Positions 22,401 to 34,300 of a stretch of 64,000 bases of DNA are shown in pieces (the first letter of the stretch is position 1; each line of letters opens with the position of its first letter). This stretch comes from Cryoendolithus antarcticus (Eukaryota > Ascomycota > Dothideomycetes > Cladosporiales > Cladosporiaceae). The position numbers were made by a program, and so were the translations under genes. The stretch covers positions 1 to 64,000 of the forward strand of contig NAJO01000073.1 in assembly GCA_002077065.1 (NCBI GenBank). Direction: 5' to 3'. The notes under the pieces were generated by a model. The model was not told the DNA's origin, did not search any database, and worked only from the letters and a program-made list of their open reading frames with translations.

Positions 22401-22406
22401 GCATGA
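19406..22406 (+). CDS. TPS2: trehalose-6-phosphate phosphatase, Tps2 type (two exons, 978 aa)
   Basis: Removes phosphate from trehalose-6-phosphate, the second step of trehalose synthesis, in the cytosolic Tps1-Tps2 complex. Exons are 19406-22127 and 22192-22406, with a 64-bp intron in phase 1 that joins FTDEG to DMFRSL. After a polar 150-residue N-terminus comes a GT20 (trehalose-phosphate-synthase-like) domain with VLIHDYHLLLLPSLLRQRLP, GFFLHVPFPSSE and IIVGRDRLDTVRGVAQKL. In this family that domain is structural, not catalytic. The C-terminal HAD phosphatase has FDYDGTLTP with nucleophile D710 and acid D712, then IISGRD, the HAD lysine region, and LCLGDDFTDE-DMF as motif IV. Both metal-binding aspartate motifs are intact, so the enzyme should be active. 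Confidence 0.95.
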
Positions 22407-22845
22407 TTGATTGTGGGTAAAAGCATTGGTAGGTGTGTACTAGGAGCATAGGCGCTGAGGGTAGGATCGGCAGCATTATCGACGAGATCGCTAGAGCGGA
22501 GACACTATGAGCATGTATGTGCTCTGCCAGCGGAAACGATGCAATGAGTGATGCGTAGCCAAGTCGCCACTCGGCGGTGTTGGTTCGCTCCTTCCTAAGC
22601 ACGCTGTAATCGCACCTGCCAGCCAACAACGCGCCTCTGAAATGCGTCGGCGGGTCCGCACGGAGCCAGGAAATACGACGTATGTTTTACTGCCTAATCC
22701 ACTCGACTACTCTATCTGCACATTGCTCTTAAGTTACCAAACGCCCCTACGCTCACGAGGCCTGCAGCATTAGGTGACCGCGACTGTGATATCAACACGC
22801 CTCGTAGACTCAACGAGACGGGCGACAGCGGCGCCCTGCACCGGC
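22407..22845. other. intergenic, no gene seen
   Basis: About 440 bases between TPS2 and the F-box-like pseudogene. The minus-strand frame at 22258-22629 overlaps TPS2 exon 2 and looks random. The gap should hold the TPS2 3' UTR. Confidence 0.45.
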
Positions 22846-23934
22846 ATGGCGCTGTTCTCCGATCAGCTGCCACCAGAGCCTCGTGCCAATATCTTTCAAC
22901 ATTATTTCACACACAAAGGCACGCTATACTATGTTCCAAGCAATCCGCCTCCATTTCGAGATCTCAGCGCCTTCAACACTGAGCCCTACTGGCTTCCCGT
23001 AGCATGCGACAGGGAACGCTATCGGAGCAACTGCAACCTATGGCAACGTTGGCGTCACATAGCTGCGCGCGAGGACTTTCGTACAGCATGCGTTGAGTCG
23101 GTCATGATGGAGCATCCGCCTCCCACGCCTGTTTTCAAGTCTCGTTGGATCGAGGTCGCGCTACTACTCGTCAACAAAGCCACCTAACACGAAGCCTGCG
23201 ACGCACTATTCGTCCAGAACAGATTCCCAGGTCTGGTCGATCCCGATTTGCCCAGCGGTGGATTGAAGCTAGCTCTGGCGCCTCAAGACGTGCCTTGCAC
23301 GTCTTTGATGACCAAGTACCGGCAATTGCATCTGGTGCCGACACGTGAGAAATGGACGAAGGACGACGACGAGCGCACGCCTATCTGTCTGAATCCTTAT
23401 CCATTCATCAAAATCGCGACCGAGATCAAAGTCCAATACCCGCAATTGAAGGTCTTGACTGTGCATGTTCAGTCCGACTGGGATATCTTTCTTGAGACCA
23501 CGACCGGGGTACGCGAAGGTTTCATGGAGAATACGGCGGTGTATGGTCCGTGGTCAGCGACCTTCATTGGCGTTGGCCGCCTTGAAATCCTGGGAGCCGA
23601 CATGATGAGAACGATTTTTCAGAATGATGCAATAGTGAGTACGTGGATTTGGATATGTCAATGCGCACCCGAGCTTCTGGAAGAAATAAGGACTTGCCCA
23701 AACCTGGAGCAAGAACATCTGGATGCCAAGGAGCGAGTCGGAGAGGAGCTGAACGGCATACCCGCGTTGGAAGCATACTTCTCGCCCTCAACCTCGCACA
23801 ATGTCCCAAGGTCCATGGTTGCAGACTACTGGGCGAGAATGGCACATTGTCATCCAGAGTACGCTGGCTGTGGCCTTGACAGTTTCGAGTTGTGGTCATT
23901 TATCCTTCAGCTATGGCCCGATGAAGATGACTAG
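22846..23934 (+). pseudogene. F-box-like / 2EXR-type protein interrupted by an in-frame TAA
   Basis: One frame runs from the ATG at 22846 to the stop at 23934 except for a single TAA at 23185-23187. The first part (113 codons) opens MALFSDQLPPEPRANIFQHYF, like the LPxExRxxI start of fungal F-box and 2EXR proteins, and ends WIEVALLLVNKAT. After the TAA the same frame continues HEACDALFVQNRFPGLVDPDLP, the usual continuation of LLLVNKxxYxEAxxLFxxNxF, and stays open for another 248 codons to FELWSFILQLWPDEDD. The stop sits where a Tyr or similar residue is expected, so one base change (TAC/TAT to TAA) would explain it. No GT-AG intron of workable length and phase removes it. It could be a pseudogene, a readthrough case or a sequencing error. 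Confidence 0.6.
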
Positions 23935-24018
23935 AGCCATGATGTGCGACCTGCGGATGGACAAGCTCGGTACAACGATCGGCAAAGTGCGTGGTAAGGT
24001 TCGTCCTACTCAGTGCGG

Positions 24019-24585
24019 TCACAGCCTTGCCTTCACCTCTCGCGCCTCCCACTCATGCGCCGTTCCTCGGAATCGACCCTTTTCCCAAGTATCGTACACT
24101 TCTCGCCTCTCTGGCCCTACATCGACTTTCAACATCCTACTCCAGACATCCAATTGCTCCATGAAGCCCAGGTTAGGCCCGCACACCGGCCGTCCTTCAC
24201 AGACCCAAGCCAGCGCCACATCCCTGTCAACATTCTCCTTCCACACCAAATACGCCACAGCAGCAGCAGCACTCCTCGACTTTCCCATCGCACAGTGCAC
24301 GAACACGCCAGTTCCTTCCCGCAATCCTCGATCGATGAATTCCGTCATGGCCTCGAAATGCTGGAGCAGGTTCTCGTTGGGGTCATCCTCGATGTGGATT
24401 ATCATATGAGTATACTGCTGGGCCTTGAGAAAGTCCTCGGATCCATTGAGAGTGTAGAGGGAGAAGTCTATCACAGATAGGACGTGTGTTATATTTGCGG
24501 CTGCCATGAGTTGGGGTTGGTAGAGGGCCCAAAGGCCGCCGAGGTGGAGGCCTGGCGCGCGAGGGATGGGGTCAACCCAGCCCAT
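24019..24585 (-). CDS. dual-specificity protein phosphatase (188 aa)
   Basis: A cysteine-dependent phosphatase of the DSP family. The P-loop is V-H97-C98-A-M-G-K-S-R104-S, matching HCxxGxxRS with catalytic Cys98 and Arg104. A general-acid aspartate lies in HIEDDPNENLL at about 67-68. The start, PGLHLGGLWALYQPQLMAAANITHVLSV, is the normal DSP beginning. Ala-rich helices follow the P-loop (SAAAAVAYLVWKE). The C-terminal zinc-binding domain of Yvh1 is absent: the protein ends soon after the phosphatase domain in a charged tail (TAHEWEAREVKARL). It is therefore either a DUSP12 relative without the zinc domain or an atypical DSP. It converges on the F-box-like pseudogene with 84 bases between stops. 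Confidence 0.88.
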   Translation of the reverse strand: MGWVDPIPRAPGLHLGGLWALYQPQLMAAANITHVLSVIDFSLYTLNGSEDFLKAQQYTHMIIHIEDDPNENLLQHFEAMTEFIDRGLREGTGVFVHCAMGKSRSAAAAVAYLVWKENVDRDVALAWVCEGRPVCGPNLGFMEQLDVWSRMLKVDVGPERREVYDTWEKGRFRGTAHEWEAREVKARL

Positions 24586-25350
24586 CGTGCGCGGAGAGTA
24601 GTGCTAGACTGTATTCAATCCAGTGATCTGAAGGCTCTCAATTGCTTCAATTTAAAGCATTTGGTATAGTGCACGCTGCAAATGCCGGCCTCGCGAATCC
24701 AGTGTGGTGGCTTGGGACCGAACTCGCTTGGTGGAGTGTCAATTGAGGCTCCAATATTTCCGGATCGAATCCTATGTCGAAAGCACTCTATCTTTGCTCT
24801 GTAGTCTATCTCGAGAGATCTATAACGTGCTGTATTACTTGCATCGTCGACTTGGTGCTTGTAAGTCGAGGACGAAGTCGACTGATGGTGGGCCGAGGCA
24901 CACGGATGCTGGACTATGAAATAGTCGAAAGCGATACAACAATCATACGGGTGCAGGACAACACGTAGAAGTTCGATATTCAGTTGGTGTTTACATTGGT
25001 TTCGCTCTGAGCTACGAATACCACCCTCCTCAAGTGTTCCCTATGCAAAATGTGCCGCTAACTGAATATTCGCATGTACACATGAGACTAGGCCCGCGAC
25101 TCCTCCGACCGGTACATCATTGTCCAGCCACTCATATTCCCTGCTTCTGTTTGTCGCACTCTCGAGGCCGTGACGTCGTGGTGCAAGGTCGCTGCCGAGA
25201 GCCATGTCCATCCAAGTCGTGCTCAGCCCGCTGACGCCTAGCAGCGTCTGTGCATCTACCTCTCGCACTGAACGACTCGCCTTGTCGAGTTTCCCTCATG
25301 CGCTGGCTCCACTCATGACTCCTTCCCTCCCAAGCTGCAAGCACCAGCCC
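24586..25350. other. intergenic, no gene seen
   Basis: About 765 bases between the phosphatase start and the stop of the next minus-strand gene. The frames at 24704-25344 have no protein character on either strand. The phosphatase promoter should be here. Confidence 0.45.
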
Positions 25351-25602
25351 TCACCCAGCTTTGTTGCTCCTGTCTCGTGAGAACACTTCCGTCACCAACA
25401 CGCTTGCCCTGTTCTTGTTCCCGAACCCACTCCCGAAGCTTCCACTCGACTTTGTGCTTATTGGACTCGATACGTTGTAGACATACTCGCCGTCCACGTA
25501 CTGTGCGTTTGAGATGAATGTCGTGCGCTTATCGCGGCGAGTATATCGTTGCTCGAGGCGGTAGAGGTCATATTTTGCGCGGAGGTTGTCCATGAGACCC
25601 AT
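25351..25602 (-). CDS. small conserved hypothetical protein (83 aa)
   Basis: A short single-exon frame starting MGLMDNLRAKYDLYRLEQRYTRR, then RTTFISNAQYVDGEYVYN, then a Ser/Gly/Asn-rich tail. The helical basic start followed by AQYVDGEYVY is of a kind I have seen in small proteins of filamentous ascomycetes, but I can name no family or role. The ATG at 25602 was preferred over 12 further upstream codons, which look like leader. There is no signal peptide and no membrane segment. Confidence 0.55.
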   Translation of the reverse strand: MGLMDNLRAKYDLYRLEQRYTRRDKRTTFISNAQYVDGEYVYNVSSPISTKSSGSFGSGFGNKNRASVLVTEVFSRDRSNKAG

Positions 25603-27037
25603 GGTGACGAAAGGATGGTGTGGGTGTGCAGACTGCAAGGAGTGTGATTGAGTGCGGCGGCTCGACGAGGTGTCTCTCGGCTTTGTCAGGTAATGACTGT
25701 GGTGTTACGCTCAACGTCGCAATTCTCGGCGATTTACTACTGCGGCTCTCTGATGGCCAATTGGATTACACAGTCGTAGCTTAGTCGTCGGTCTCGTGGC
25801 TTCGTGATTGATGTTGAGCCTCTGCAGGGTTCCAGAACGATGCGTCCCAGTGTGGTTATGCAATAGTCCCAGAGCCGACGTCGAAAATGCTGTACTCTGC
25901 TTCGTTGAAAGTCGAAAGCAGAATGGGGTCTCCGAGAGAAGCAGGCCAAGTATTTCGCGCACTATAGCAATCAGACGAGAATGCGAGCGGCAGGTTAGCA
26001 GAGATAGAGATGCAGGTGCTGCGCCGTTGCATCGCAGAGATTCCAGCACTGACAACAGTAGCTCCATCGTCGTGCGTCGTTGGCGTCGGTCAGAATCCCT
26101 GCATCACGCCAGTCGCCGAGTCATTTGGCCTCGCGTGGACAATCTTGGGTAAATTGAGTTGGGAAGATCGATATCAGGAATCGATATAGGAAAATCAATA
26201 AGTGAAGTCCTACCTGTACGCTTCTCAGAGCATACCCACGCAGCGTTTCCTCGTTCCTGTCTTGATTCCCCGTCCCTATTGACTACTTTTCCTATCGACG
26301 CGAGATCCTGTTGAAGCGATGGCGGAAAAACTGGCGGAGCGCCAGCCGTTATTCCACGTTTAGTGCAAGCCAACCTTGCGCCATTCCCGCGTGGTGTATG
26401 CACGTGCGAGCGGAGCACTAACTTCGTCTGGAAGCGCCAAGGAAGATAGGAAGATGGGCATTGGAAACCTGCATCTTTCTATCCATATCAGACCACAGCA
26501 TGACAGGCTGTTTGCACAGGTTGTCAAAGGCACCTCCAGGGGATCGTAGAGCGTGGTCCAGCTCACCGCTCCGCTCAAGTCTAACCAGGACGGCGATGAA
26601 TTGCTTAGGTACTTCACTACGGCGATCTAAGGCGATTCAGTCACAGACTGCAGCGATCGACAGGAGTGCATGCATAAGGTACTGGAAGCTGCGATGAAAC
26701 TCCTGCTCCAGGGCAACGATGCACACGACTGTGTTTCTGCTCGACAATGGTCAGATGATCATGGTCATTCCAAAGATCTGCGTCAGACGACCAAGGAGAC
26801 AGGCAGATCGACAATGATTGTAGCGAACTGTGATCACGTGTGCAAGGGGAAAGCTAATGGATGGTGTGAATCTTGTTCGAGCGCTAAAGCCCTCACTTTT
26901 GGCGGTGGAGTGCTGCGACCACGTCAATATCATGATGGCGCCAGCTCGGGACACTGTGCCCACTGAGAAGTGACCTATAAGATGCCTTCTCGCATGATGA
27001 GAATCTGATACTTGGCTCGGACCTCTGCCGTCTACAC
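25603..27037. other. intergenic, no gene seen
   Basis: About 1.43 kb between two minus-strand genes. Several frames of 60-115 codons overlap on both strands and none has a recognisable domain, consistent composition or splice partner. It should hold the promoter of the small hypothetical gene and the 3' UTR of the SR gene. Confidence 0.45.
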
Positions 27038-28070
27038 CTACTCTGCCGTGTCGAGGTCGTCATGATGTGGTGGCGCATCGTCGCGTTCTGTATCAAAGTC
27101 AGCTCACGATTCTCAGAAAGTCGTGCACCGACTACTCACCCTTGTGTGCATCCCCGTTTACCCCATTCTCCCTCTCTTCACCCAACGGCTCACGGTCCCT
27201 CACGACCACATCATCGTCCCGGTCCCTCACCTCCTTCGTGTCCCTGTCCCTGTCGTCTGGACTGCGCGAGCGATCGCGGTCCCTGCGATCGCGACGCGAG
27301 TCTAGTCTGTCGCCGCGGTCACGATCGCCACGAGGCGAGTAGTCGCGGGTCGAGCGGCGTGGAGGAGAAGCTGAACGGCCACCGCGGCGGGGAGAGCGGC
27401 GTGCGCTCTCACGACCAGATTCGCGAGGCTCGCGTGTGTCGCGAGCACTTCCGCCGTCGCGGCGAGGAGCGGAGCCTGGGTCGAAGCGCCAGTTGGCTGA
27501 GGGAGGTGTGCGGGCCCACTTGATGAAAATTAATATTTGTGTATGGCATAGTGAGCAAGGGTGCATACCTCGATCTTCAGGAGATCATCGTGGCCGATGC
27601 GCTTATTGTGCATCTCATGGTAGGCATCGTCGGCATCGCGACGGCTCTCGTACTCTACAAACGCGAAGCTATCTTGTGTCAGCCAAACCAGTCCCCGTTT
27701 AGAGGTCTGCGGAATACTTACAGTCTGCTAGACGCAGTACGTGGCGCCGGAATGTCACAGCGCACGAGGCGGCCATACCTTGATATGCTGTCAATATCTG
27801 TCTTTCATAGGTCGCATGTTGCGAGCGACGGGCGAGCCGCACATGGAAATGGGGACCGCCGATGCCTCGAGGGCTCGAATGTGGAAGGGGAGAGGGCATG
27901 CGGATCGATCGGGGAAGGGAAGGAGGGGTGCGGCTCGATCGGGGAGGGGGAGGTGTTCATGGGGAGGGTGGGAGGGCGTCGTACCGTTCGAATTCGTATG
28001 CGAGATCGCGGGCGCGGGTACCGTGGCCAAAGCCAGACACGTAGAGTGTCGTTGAGCCGCGAGAAGACAT
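27038..28070 (-). CDS. SR-type splicing factor with RRM and RS tail (five exons, 223 aa)
   Basis: Exons are 28070-27985, 27778-27722, 27668-27569, 27518-27140 and 27087-27038; the introns are 206, 53, 50 and 52 bp. The N-terminal RRM reads [34 protein letters not shown], with RNP2 at 9-14 and RNP1 as RLFAFVEYE at 47-55. The typical SR ending, DDAYHEMHNKRIGHDDLLKIEWARTPPS, follows. The C-terminal half is rich in RS, RD and RE dipeptides, including ESARRSPRRGG and DRSRSPDDRDRD. It should act in the nucleus in splice-site selection and mRNA export. The last intron removes a TAG that would end the protein after HKGE; splicing adds RDDAPPHHDDLDTAE. Intron 1 is about four times the usual length. 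I cannot decide between the Srp1- and Srp2-like subfamilies. Confidence 0.88.
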
Positions 28071-28309
28071 GGCGTAGCGATAGTGTGAGATGTGAGGCGT
28101 TTGTGAAGTTGAAGGTGGTTGATGATCAGGTCGGAAATGCCAAGCCGGCAGTGACCGAGGACATGACTCAGCTGATCAGTCCCCACGTGACGTTCCATTC
28201 ACCTCGCCCGGGAGAGTGAAGCCATTATTGAGCAGCTTAAACCAGCTGAAGTATGTTGACATGATCTCATGTGTACAGTATGGACTTTTGTACCTCATAC
28301 ATGCCTCCT

Positions 28310-31300
28310 CTACTCGTCAAACACTCCCTCCCCCATCTCAACCCTCCCCACACTCCAAATCTCCCTCTCATCCTCCCTCTCATCCCCACTCAACCCCAAA
28401 CCTCCCTGTCCCCCCTCAGCCTCCCGTCTCTCCTTCGCTTGCCCACTTAACCTTAACGCGACTCTCTTGAAGTATTCAGCCATGCTCCTCTTCGGCCCCG
28501 GCGGCAGCGCTTGTCCAGCAGGACCAGCCATGTACTTGTCGAAGACTTCGCTCTCCTCATCGACAACGTTGAAGATGGCTAGGAAAGCGGCTTCAGCAGA
28601 GAGCTTAACGGGTATGACCATGTCGCGGACTGAGGCGAAGATTGGCGGTGCCAGGGTAGCTAGATGTGGACGCACGAGGTCGTTCTCGTTCCTGGCCACA
28701 GTGCGGATGACTACGAGCGCTAAGCGACGGGTGTCGACTGGTGCGCCAGGGGCGATGACTTGCGCCAAAGCATCGAAGAGCGGTTTCGTGGCATCGTAGG
28801 TCTTCTCTGTGGCGGGTGAGAGAAGCCATTTGCCGGCCGCGAGAACGCAGTTGCTGGCTGTGAAGGGATTCGAGGACGTAATGCCCTGTACAAGGACTGT
28901 AGGTGTAATATCGGCGAAGGAGCCGGTTGTCAGCGTTTCTGGAGATTCGACGAGGACGGCGTTGAGGGCAAGTACTGAAGACTTGGTAAAGTGGTTCGTG
29001 ACGACTCGGGATCTGTGATATGGTTAGCTGCTGTAAAGTCGTACTGATGCGTAGGGCAAATACGTACTTGATCAGACCCGTGGATCCATCAGGCGGCAGC
29101 TTCGCTATAAGTGCACCAAGGAGCCTAGCGTAAGTGATGGTCATCGCATCATCTTGCTCTTCCTGGTCCGAGTCGATCAAACCAAGAATCGAGTTCCGAG
29201 ACACCTCGCTCATGTTCGCGCCAGCTTTGCTGACGACCTCATACAGCGCCTTCAGCATAGCATTGCGAACACCACTATCGCTCGTCTTAGAGCCGGTCAC
29301 AAGCTCAGCGATTAGCGGATCGATACGAGGCGTCATTGTGATGAGTGTGCCCAACGCCTTGGCAGCTCTGCTGCGTAACACTTCGCTGGTCGGATCTGCA
29401 AGCGACTTTGCGAATGTGCGCTGCAGTTGTGGCAGGAACGGCTTGAGGAATGTTGGGATCTTCTCCAGCAAGTTGTTGAGCGTGAGCAAGATGGCAGCCT
29501 TCAGCTCAGTCGAGCGCTCAGATACGACACGAATCAAGGGACCAGTGATTTGCGTAACGAAAGGCTTCAAGCCGTCTGCGCTGGTTCTGTCGATGAGGTC
29601 CGAAATGGCGAGTGCAGCTTGAGTTCTCTGCTCGGTCGAGCCGTTCATCAGACCTTGTAAAAAGATAGGCAAGATAGCGTTGATGCCTTTCGGTAGCGAG
29701 AAGCCTGGCAATGCGTGACCGGCTACACCAACATGGTTGAGTGTCTGGCGTGTAGAGATGACCAATGACTCCATCTCCTCCTTCCGCAAGCGCTGAGTGA
29801 GTGCGGTGAGTGCAGTCCACGCAGCTTTTACCGTCTCTGAGTCTCGATCATCAAATGCGATCAGCAGCGCGCGGATGAGATCCGGGTAGTATCTCGAGAA
29901 GTCCACATCTGCATCTGTGAAGAACTTTGCAAAGCGAAGCTCAGCGAGGCGGCGCCGGCGATGGTCGTCATGCTTGACGAGAGCCAACATTGCTGCCATC
30001 ATGGTATTCAGTCCGTCGTACTCGTCCACGGAAAGTAGTATTGTGTCAAATGAGGTGGTCAACTCCTCTTGAAGTGATTCATCCTTGGTACCAATAATGC
30101 TGTCCATAAGAGCGTTCAGGATATTTGGCAGTCTCCTCGTCATGGCCGAGGATGCAACCTCTGCAAGCGAAGCCAGTGCTCGTGCATTGAAAGCCGTGAT
30201 CGGCGGTGTAAGTAGCGTCGGTAGCAGATTGGGTAAGATAGCGTTCGACCTCGTAGACTCCGTAAGTAGCGTGAGCAGAGCAGACATAGCATTCTCAGCC
30301 TCGCTCTCAGTCCGCAGCATAGTAAGCAGATGCGGTAGCACCTGGTCAATCGCCCTCTTTCCGAACATCTTCTGTAGCGAATCGAAGGCCTCGGCTGCTG
30401 CCTCTCGCACATCCTCATCCGGATCAGTAAGCGCAGTGCGCACAACGCCAATGAGCGTCTTCTCGTAGTCCTCGAGAGCCTCCGATACAGATGACGATAT
30501 GACCTCCCGCAACGCAATACAGATACCCTGTCTTGCGTCTGTGTCGGTCGACGTCTGCAGTGCTTCCTCGAGCGTAGGTAGAAGTGTCGTGAGCACGCCT
30601 TCTCCAGCTTTCCTAATAAGTTCGCCGAGAGCGTTGCCGGCAATGACCTTTTGCTCCATATTCGAGCTTGCCAGTCTGCGGATGAGCAATTGCGTGAGGG
30701 TGGGCACAAGCTCGCGTAGGGTACGTGGACTGGAAACGAGAGCCTTCCAGACATTGATGGCTGCTGTGCGGACCAGACCAGATGTGTCGTTGCGGCAAAT
30801 GTATAACGCAGAGAGGACTTTGTTGCGGCGCTCTTCGCCGAGGACTTCCAGTAGCGACGCACCAGCTTCGTTGGCATTTTCCTCGACTTCGTCTTGCTCT
30901 GCCTTGCCACTGATACCAGTGAGGTTGAAGAGCAGATCGCCAACAAGCTCGACAGAGCTGAGACGGATGCGGTAGCTATCGTCTGCCAGACCGCGCTCGA
31001 GCTCAGGCAGAAGAAGATCGATCGAGCGGGTAGCGAAGTTCTTGACAAGCAAGCGTCCGGCACGAAGTGAGGTCTCGCGGATCGATTCCACATCGTCAGC
31101 CAGACCACCCAAGATGGGAGGAATGACCTTCGCGAGGTAGTTGGCGAAGCTGTTGCCAAAGCAAGCCGGCAAGAAAATGAAGAGTGACATGAAGCCCTCG
31201 CGAACAGCAGCCTTCGAGCTTGATACGTTCTGAAGAATGGTGGGAAGAGTCTCCTCGAGACGGCCAGTGCCCAAGCCAGCCAGTACTTCACTGAGCGCTT

Positions 31301-34300
31301 GGGCGGAACCTAGACGATCACCAGCGCCCGTGTCAGATTTGAGTGTCTGCATGAGACTTGGTATGAGGTCTGGTAGTGCATCCTCACCCAGCTTTTCGAC
31401 AGTGGAGCCGAGAGCCTTCGATGCTGTTGCTCTCGTGGTAGGTACTGGATCGACGATGGCGACTCGCAGTCCAGCAACTAAGATTGGTAGGTGAGCAATC
31501 AAGTCCTTGCGCTCTGTCAGATGGGCCAAGCTTCCGATGATCTGCGACGCCTTCCTCTTCGTGCCAGATCTGTCGCCTAAGCCACGCTCGAGGATACGCA
31601 CAATAAGCGCAAGCGACGGTGCATCAATGTAGTGCAGAAAATTGACTTTGATGAGCGCATCGAGTGCCGTCTCAGTATACTTCGTCGGGTCGCTGAGAGC
31701 TTTCAGTAAGATGCTGACCTGACCCTTGACCTCAGGGTTGCCGATAACCTCGCCGAAGCGTTGTAAGCTCTTATTGGCAGAAAGGCGGACTTCTTTGTGG
31801 CTATCGTTGAGTACATCCGTCAGAGGTGGGATGATATCGGGCAAGCTAACCGCGAGCTGCTGGGGATCCAGATAAGCCATCGCACCGAGCGAGTCGCAAG
31901 CACCTTTCTTGCTGCGCCATTGCTGCTCGTCGAGACCTTGAAGCAGAATTGGCAGAACTTGCTTGACGCCAAACGAGCTCAGCGACGAGAATGCGGTCTT
32001 GGAAGCATCTAGACAAGCGTCGCGCACATCTGCGCTCGCGTCACCGAAGCCAGCAAGCAATTGCGGCACGATCTGGATCACATAGGGCTCGAAGATGCGA
32101 CCCAGTAGCAAGGACATTATCTCGTATGCCAAGTATGCTCCCTGGCGTTCATTGACATCTTTCTTGTTCTCGGTGGCACTTCTCAGCGTAGACATGACGC
32201 GGGCTTCGCACAAGATCGAGATACCCTTGCCCTTGACTACACCGCCGAGTCCATATGCCGCACCACGGCGTGCGGCATACTTCTTCGAGTGCAACGTCTC
32301 ATCGATCATTTGTGTAAGATATGCGCTGGCTTGGTCGCTTGATGCGCGAACTAGTGGCGGGAGACATTGCGACACAGCATATTGTACCGACTCGGACGGC
32401 GTGCTGAGAGTGGCCAGAAGACGCTGGACGACCTTTGGTGTGCGATCGTCCCCACTGGGCAAATGCTGTGCTAGAGCACCGTACAGGATGACCACAGCCT
32501 CGTTGACGAGGTCCTGCTGTGCTGATGCGTTACCAGAGCCTTCCAGGGTGGTTTCGCATAGCTTCATGAGCGGCTCGACTTGAGCCTTGCCACGCAATCT
32601 GACGACCGTGGCGGCGGCGTCAACCATACTGTCGCGGACCGTTGCACTTGCATCGCCTAGAGGGCCACTCTCGATCATGAAGTTCAAGAAGCGTACCAAG
32701 TCTTTGTCCGGGAAGATCGCTGCGAGCTCCTTGCATGCAAGTGCGATGCCATGTCTTGCTTCCCAAGGATCTTGAGAGCTTTTCTTGACCACCAAGCCAT
32801 ATTTGTCAAGTTCGGGTTTGCGAGGCTTCGCGAGTTCAAGATAAGTCGCCTGCAATCGGCTGAGCGTTTCTTCGAACGTATCGGGCTGAGCTTGAACAGC
32901 CATCGCCATTGCTCGAGCCGCTGCTCGGCGTAGCTGACTGTCACTTGACTCCAAGTAGGGCAAGATCTCCTCCGGTGCCTTTGGGACAATCTTCAACTCG
33001 TTCTCCTCCCAGATCTCTTCAGCAATGACCCTGTGCTCATCCACATCATCATGGCACGCCAGCCAGATCTCGACGTAGAAGTCGCGGTCGCTCAGCTCTA
33101 ACTCGGCACTGATCGCCTGCAACACTGCACCACGAACTGATGGATCGGCCACAATAGAACCCTTCACAGTGATGTCGGTCTCCGCGGTGATCATGCTGGG
33201 CGCGATGCATCTGCAAAGATCCGTGAAGCAATCCTTTAGTGGTCGGAAGTGCTGCGTGTACTGTTGCATCGCTGAAATCAGGGTATGAAGCAGCTTCTCC
33301 CGCGGCAGACGTGGATCGCTGCATGTGCTAGTGTGAAAGGAAAGAAATTCGATAGCGAGAATGATCTGCTCATCGGCGTCTTCTTGCTCGCCCCGATCGA
33401 TGCCGCCATGCTCGAGTACAAGGAAGATGAGCGAAAGAACGTAGCTCAGCGTTACACTGTCGAAAGGACGCTGTTCGCCGAGTGAACGTAATCGGTACAA
33501 TAGCCTTGTGACTAGATCACCAAGTGGCTCAACGGTGAGGTTCTCGGGAAGCACGGTGACTCCAGCGGCACGCAGGGTCGCCACGCCAACGAAAGGGCGC
33601 AACGGCCCAAGTCGCTGTGAGGTGCGGTCTGCGCATTGCAAATAGCCCAGTGCTGCAGCGTCGCCGACTACAAGGCCCGCGCCAGCTTGTACAGCTTCGA
33701 ATAACAGCTTGACAGATGGACCGAACCAGGCTTCAGCTTCTGTAGGAGGACCAGTGGCAAGCGCCGCGACAGTGCCGATGCCACGACGGAATCGCGCGTC
33801 CACCTCTGCCACGTGCTTGCGAACAGCGGCCTCCTTTGTAAGCTGAGTGTTGACCTTGGCCTGCTGATCAGGCGTGAGCTTCTTAGCTTGGCCCTTCTTT
33901 TGTGCCAGGGAAGTCCTGAGCTCTTCCTCCCACTTCAAAGTATCGTAGTCCTTTGTGTTCTTGCTTATAGCTTGCGCGGGAGCAGCAGCAGAAAGAACGT
34001 CAACGAAAGCAGTGCCCTCGGGCGTGCGGTAGATGGCGACTTCTGTGGGGCCAACGTCATCCAGCTGCATCGGATTCAAGTCTGTGCTGATCTGGTTCAC
34101 AATAAGGGCAGTCATGGTCTCGGGAGCCACGAATGCCAGCTCTGCGAGCGCGCTATAGGCTGCTGTCTGAAACGATGGTAGCATGCGGTAGCTCGGTGTC
34201 TCGGTGATAGCAAGTACACTCTGAAGACACTGCGAAGCTGATGATGTTGCTAATGCTCCGGGATCAATCCCTGTCTTGAGACAAAGTTCGATCCAAGGTA

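Noticed and set aside
30140..31291. 383-codon open frame antisense to, or in another frame of, GCN1
   Set aside because: It lies wholly within the GCN1 exon, is rich in Arg/Ser/Leu as expected from shadow reading of GC-rich coding DNA, and matches no domain.
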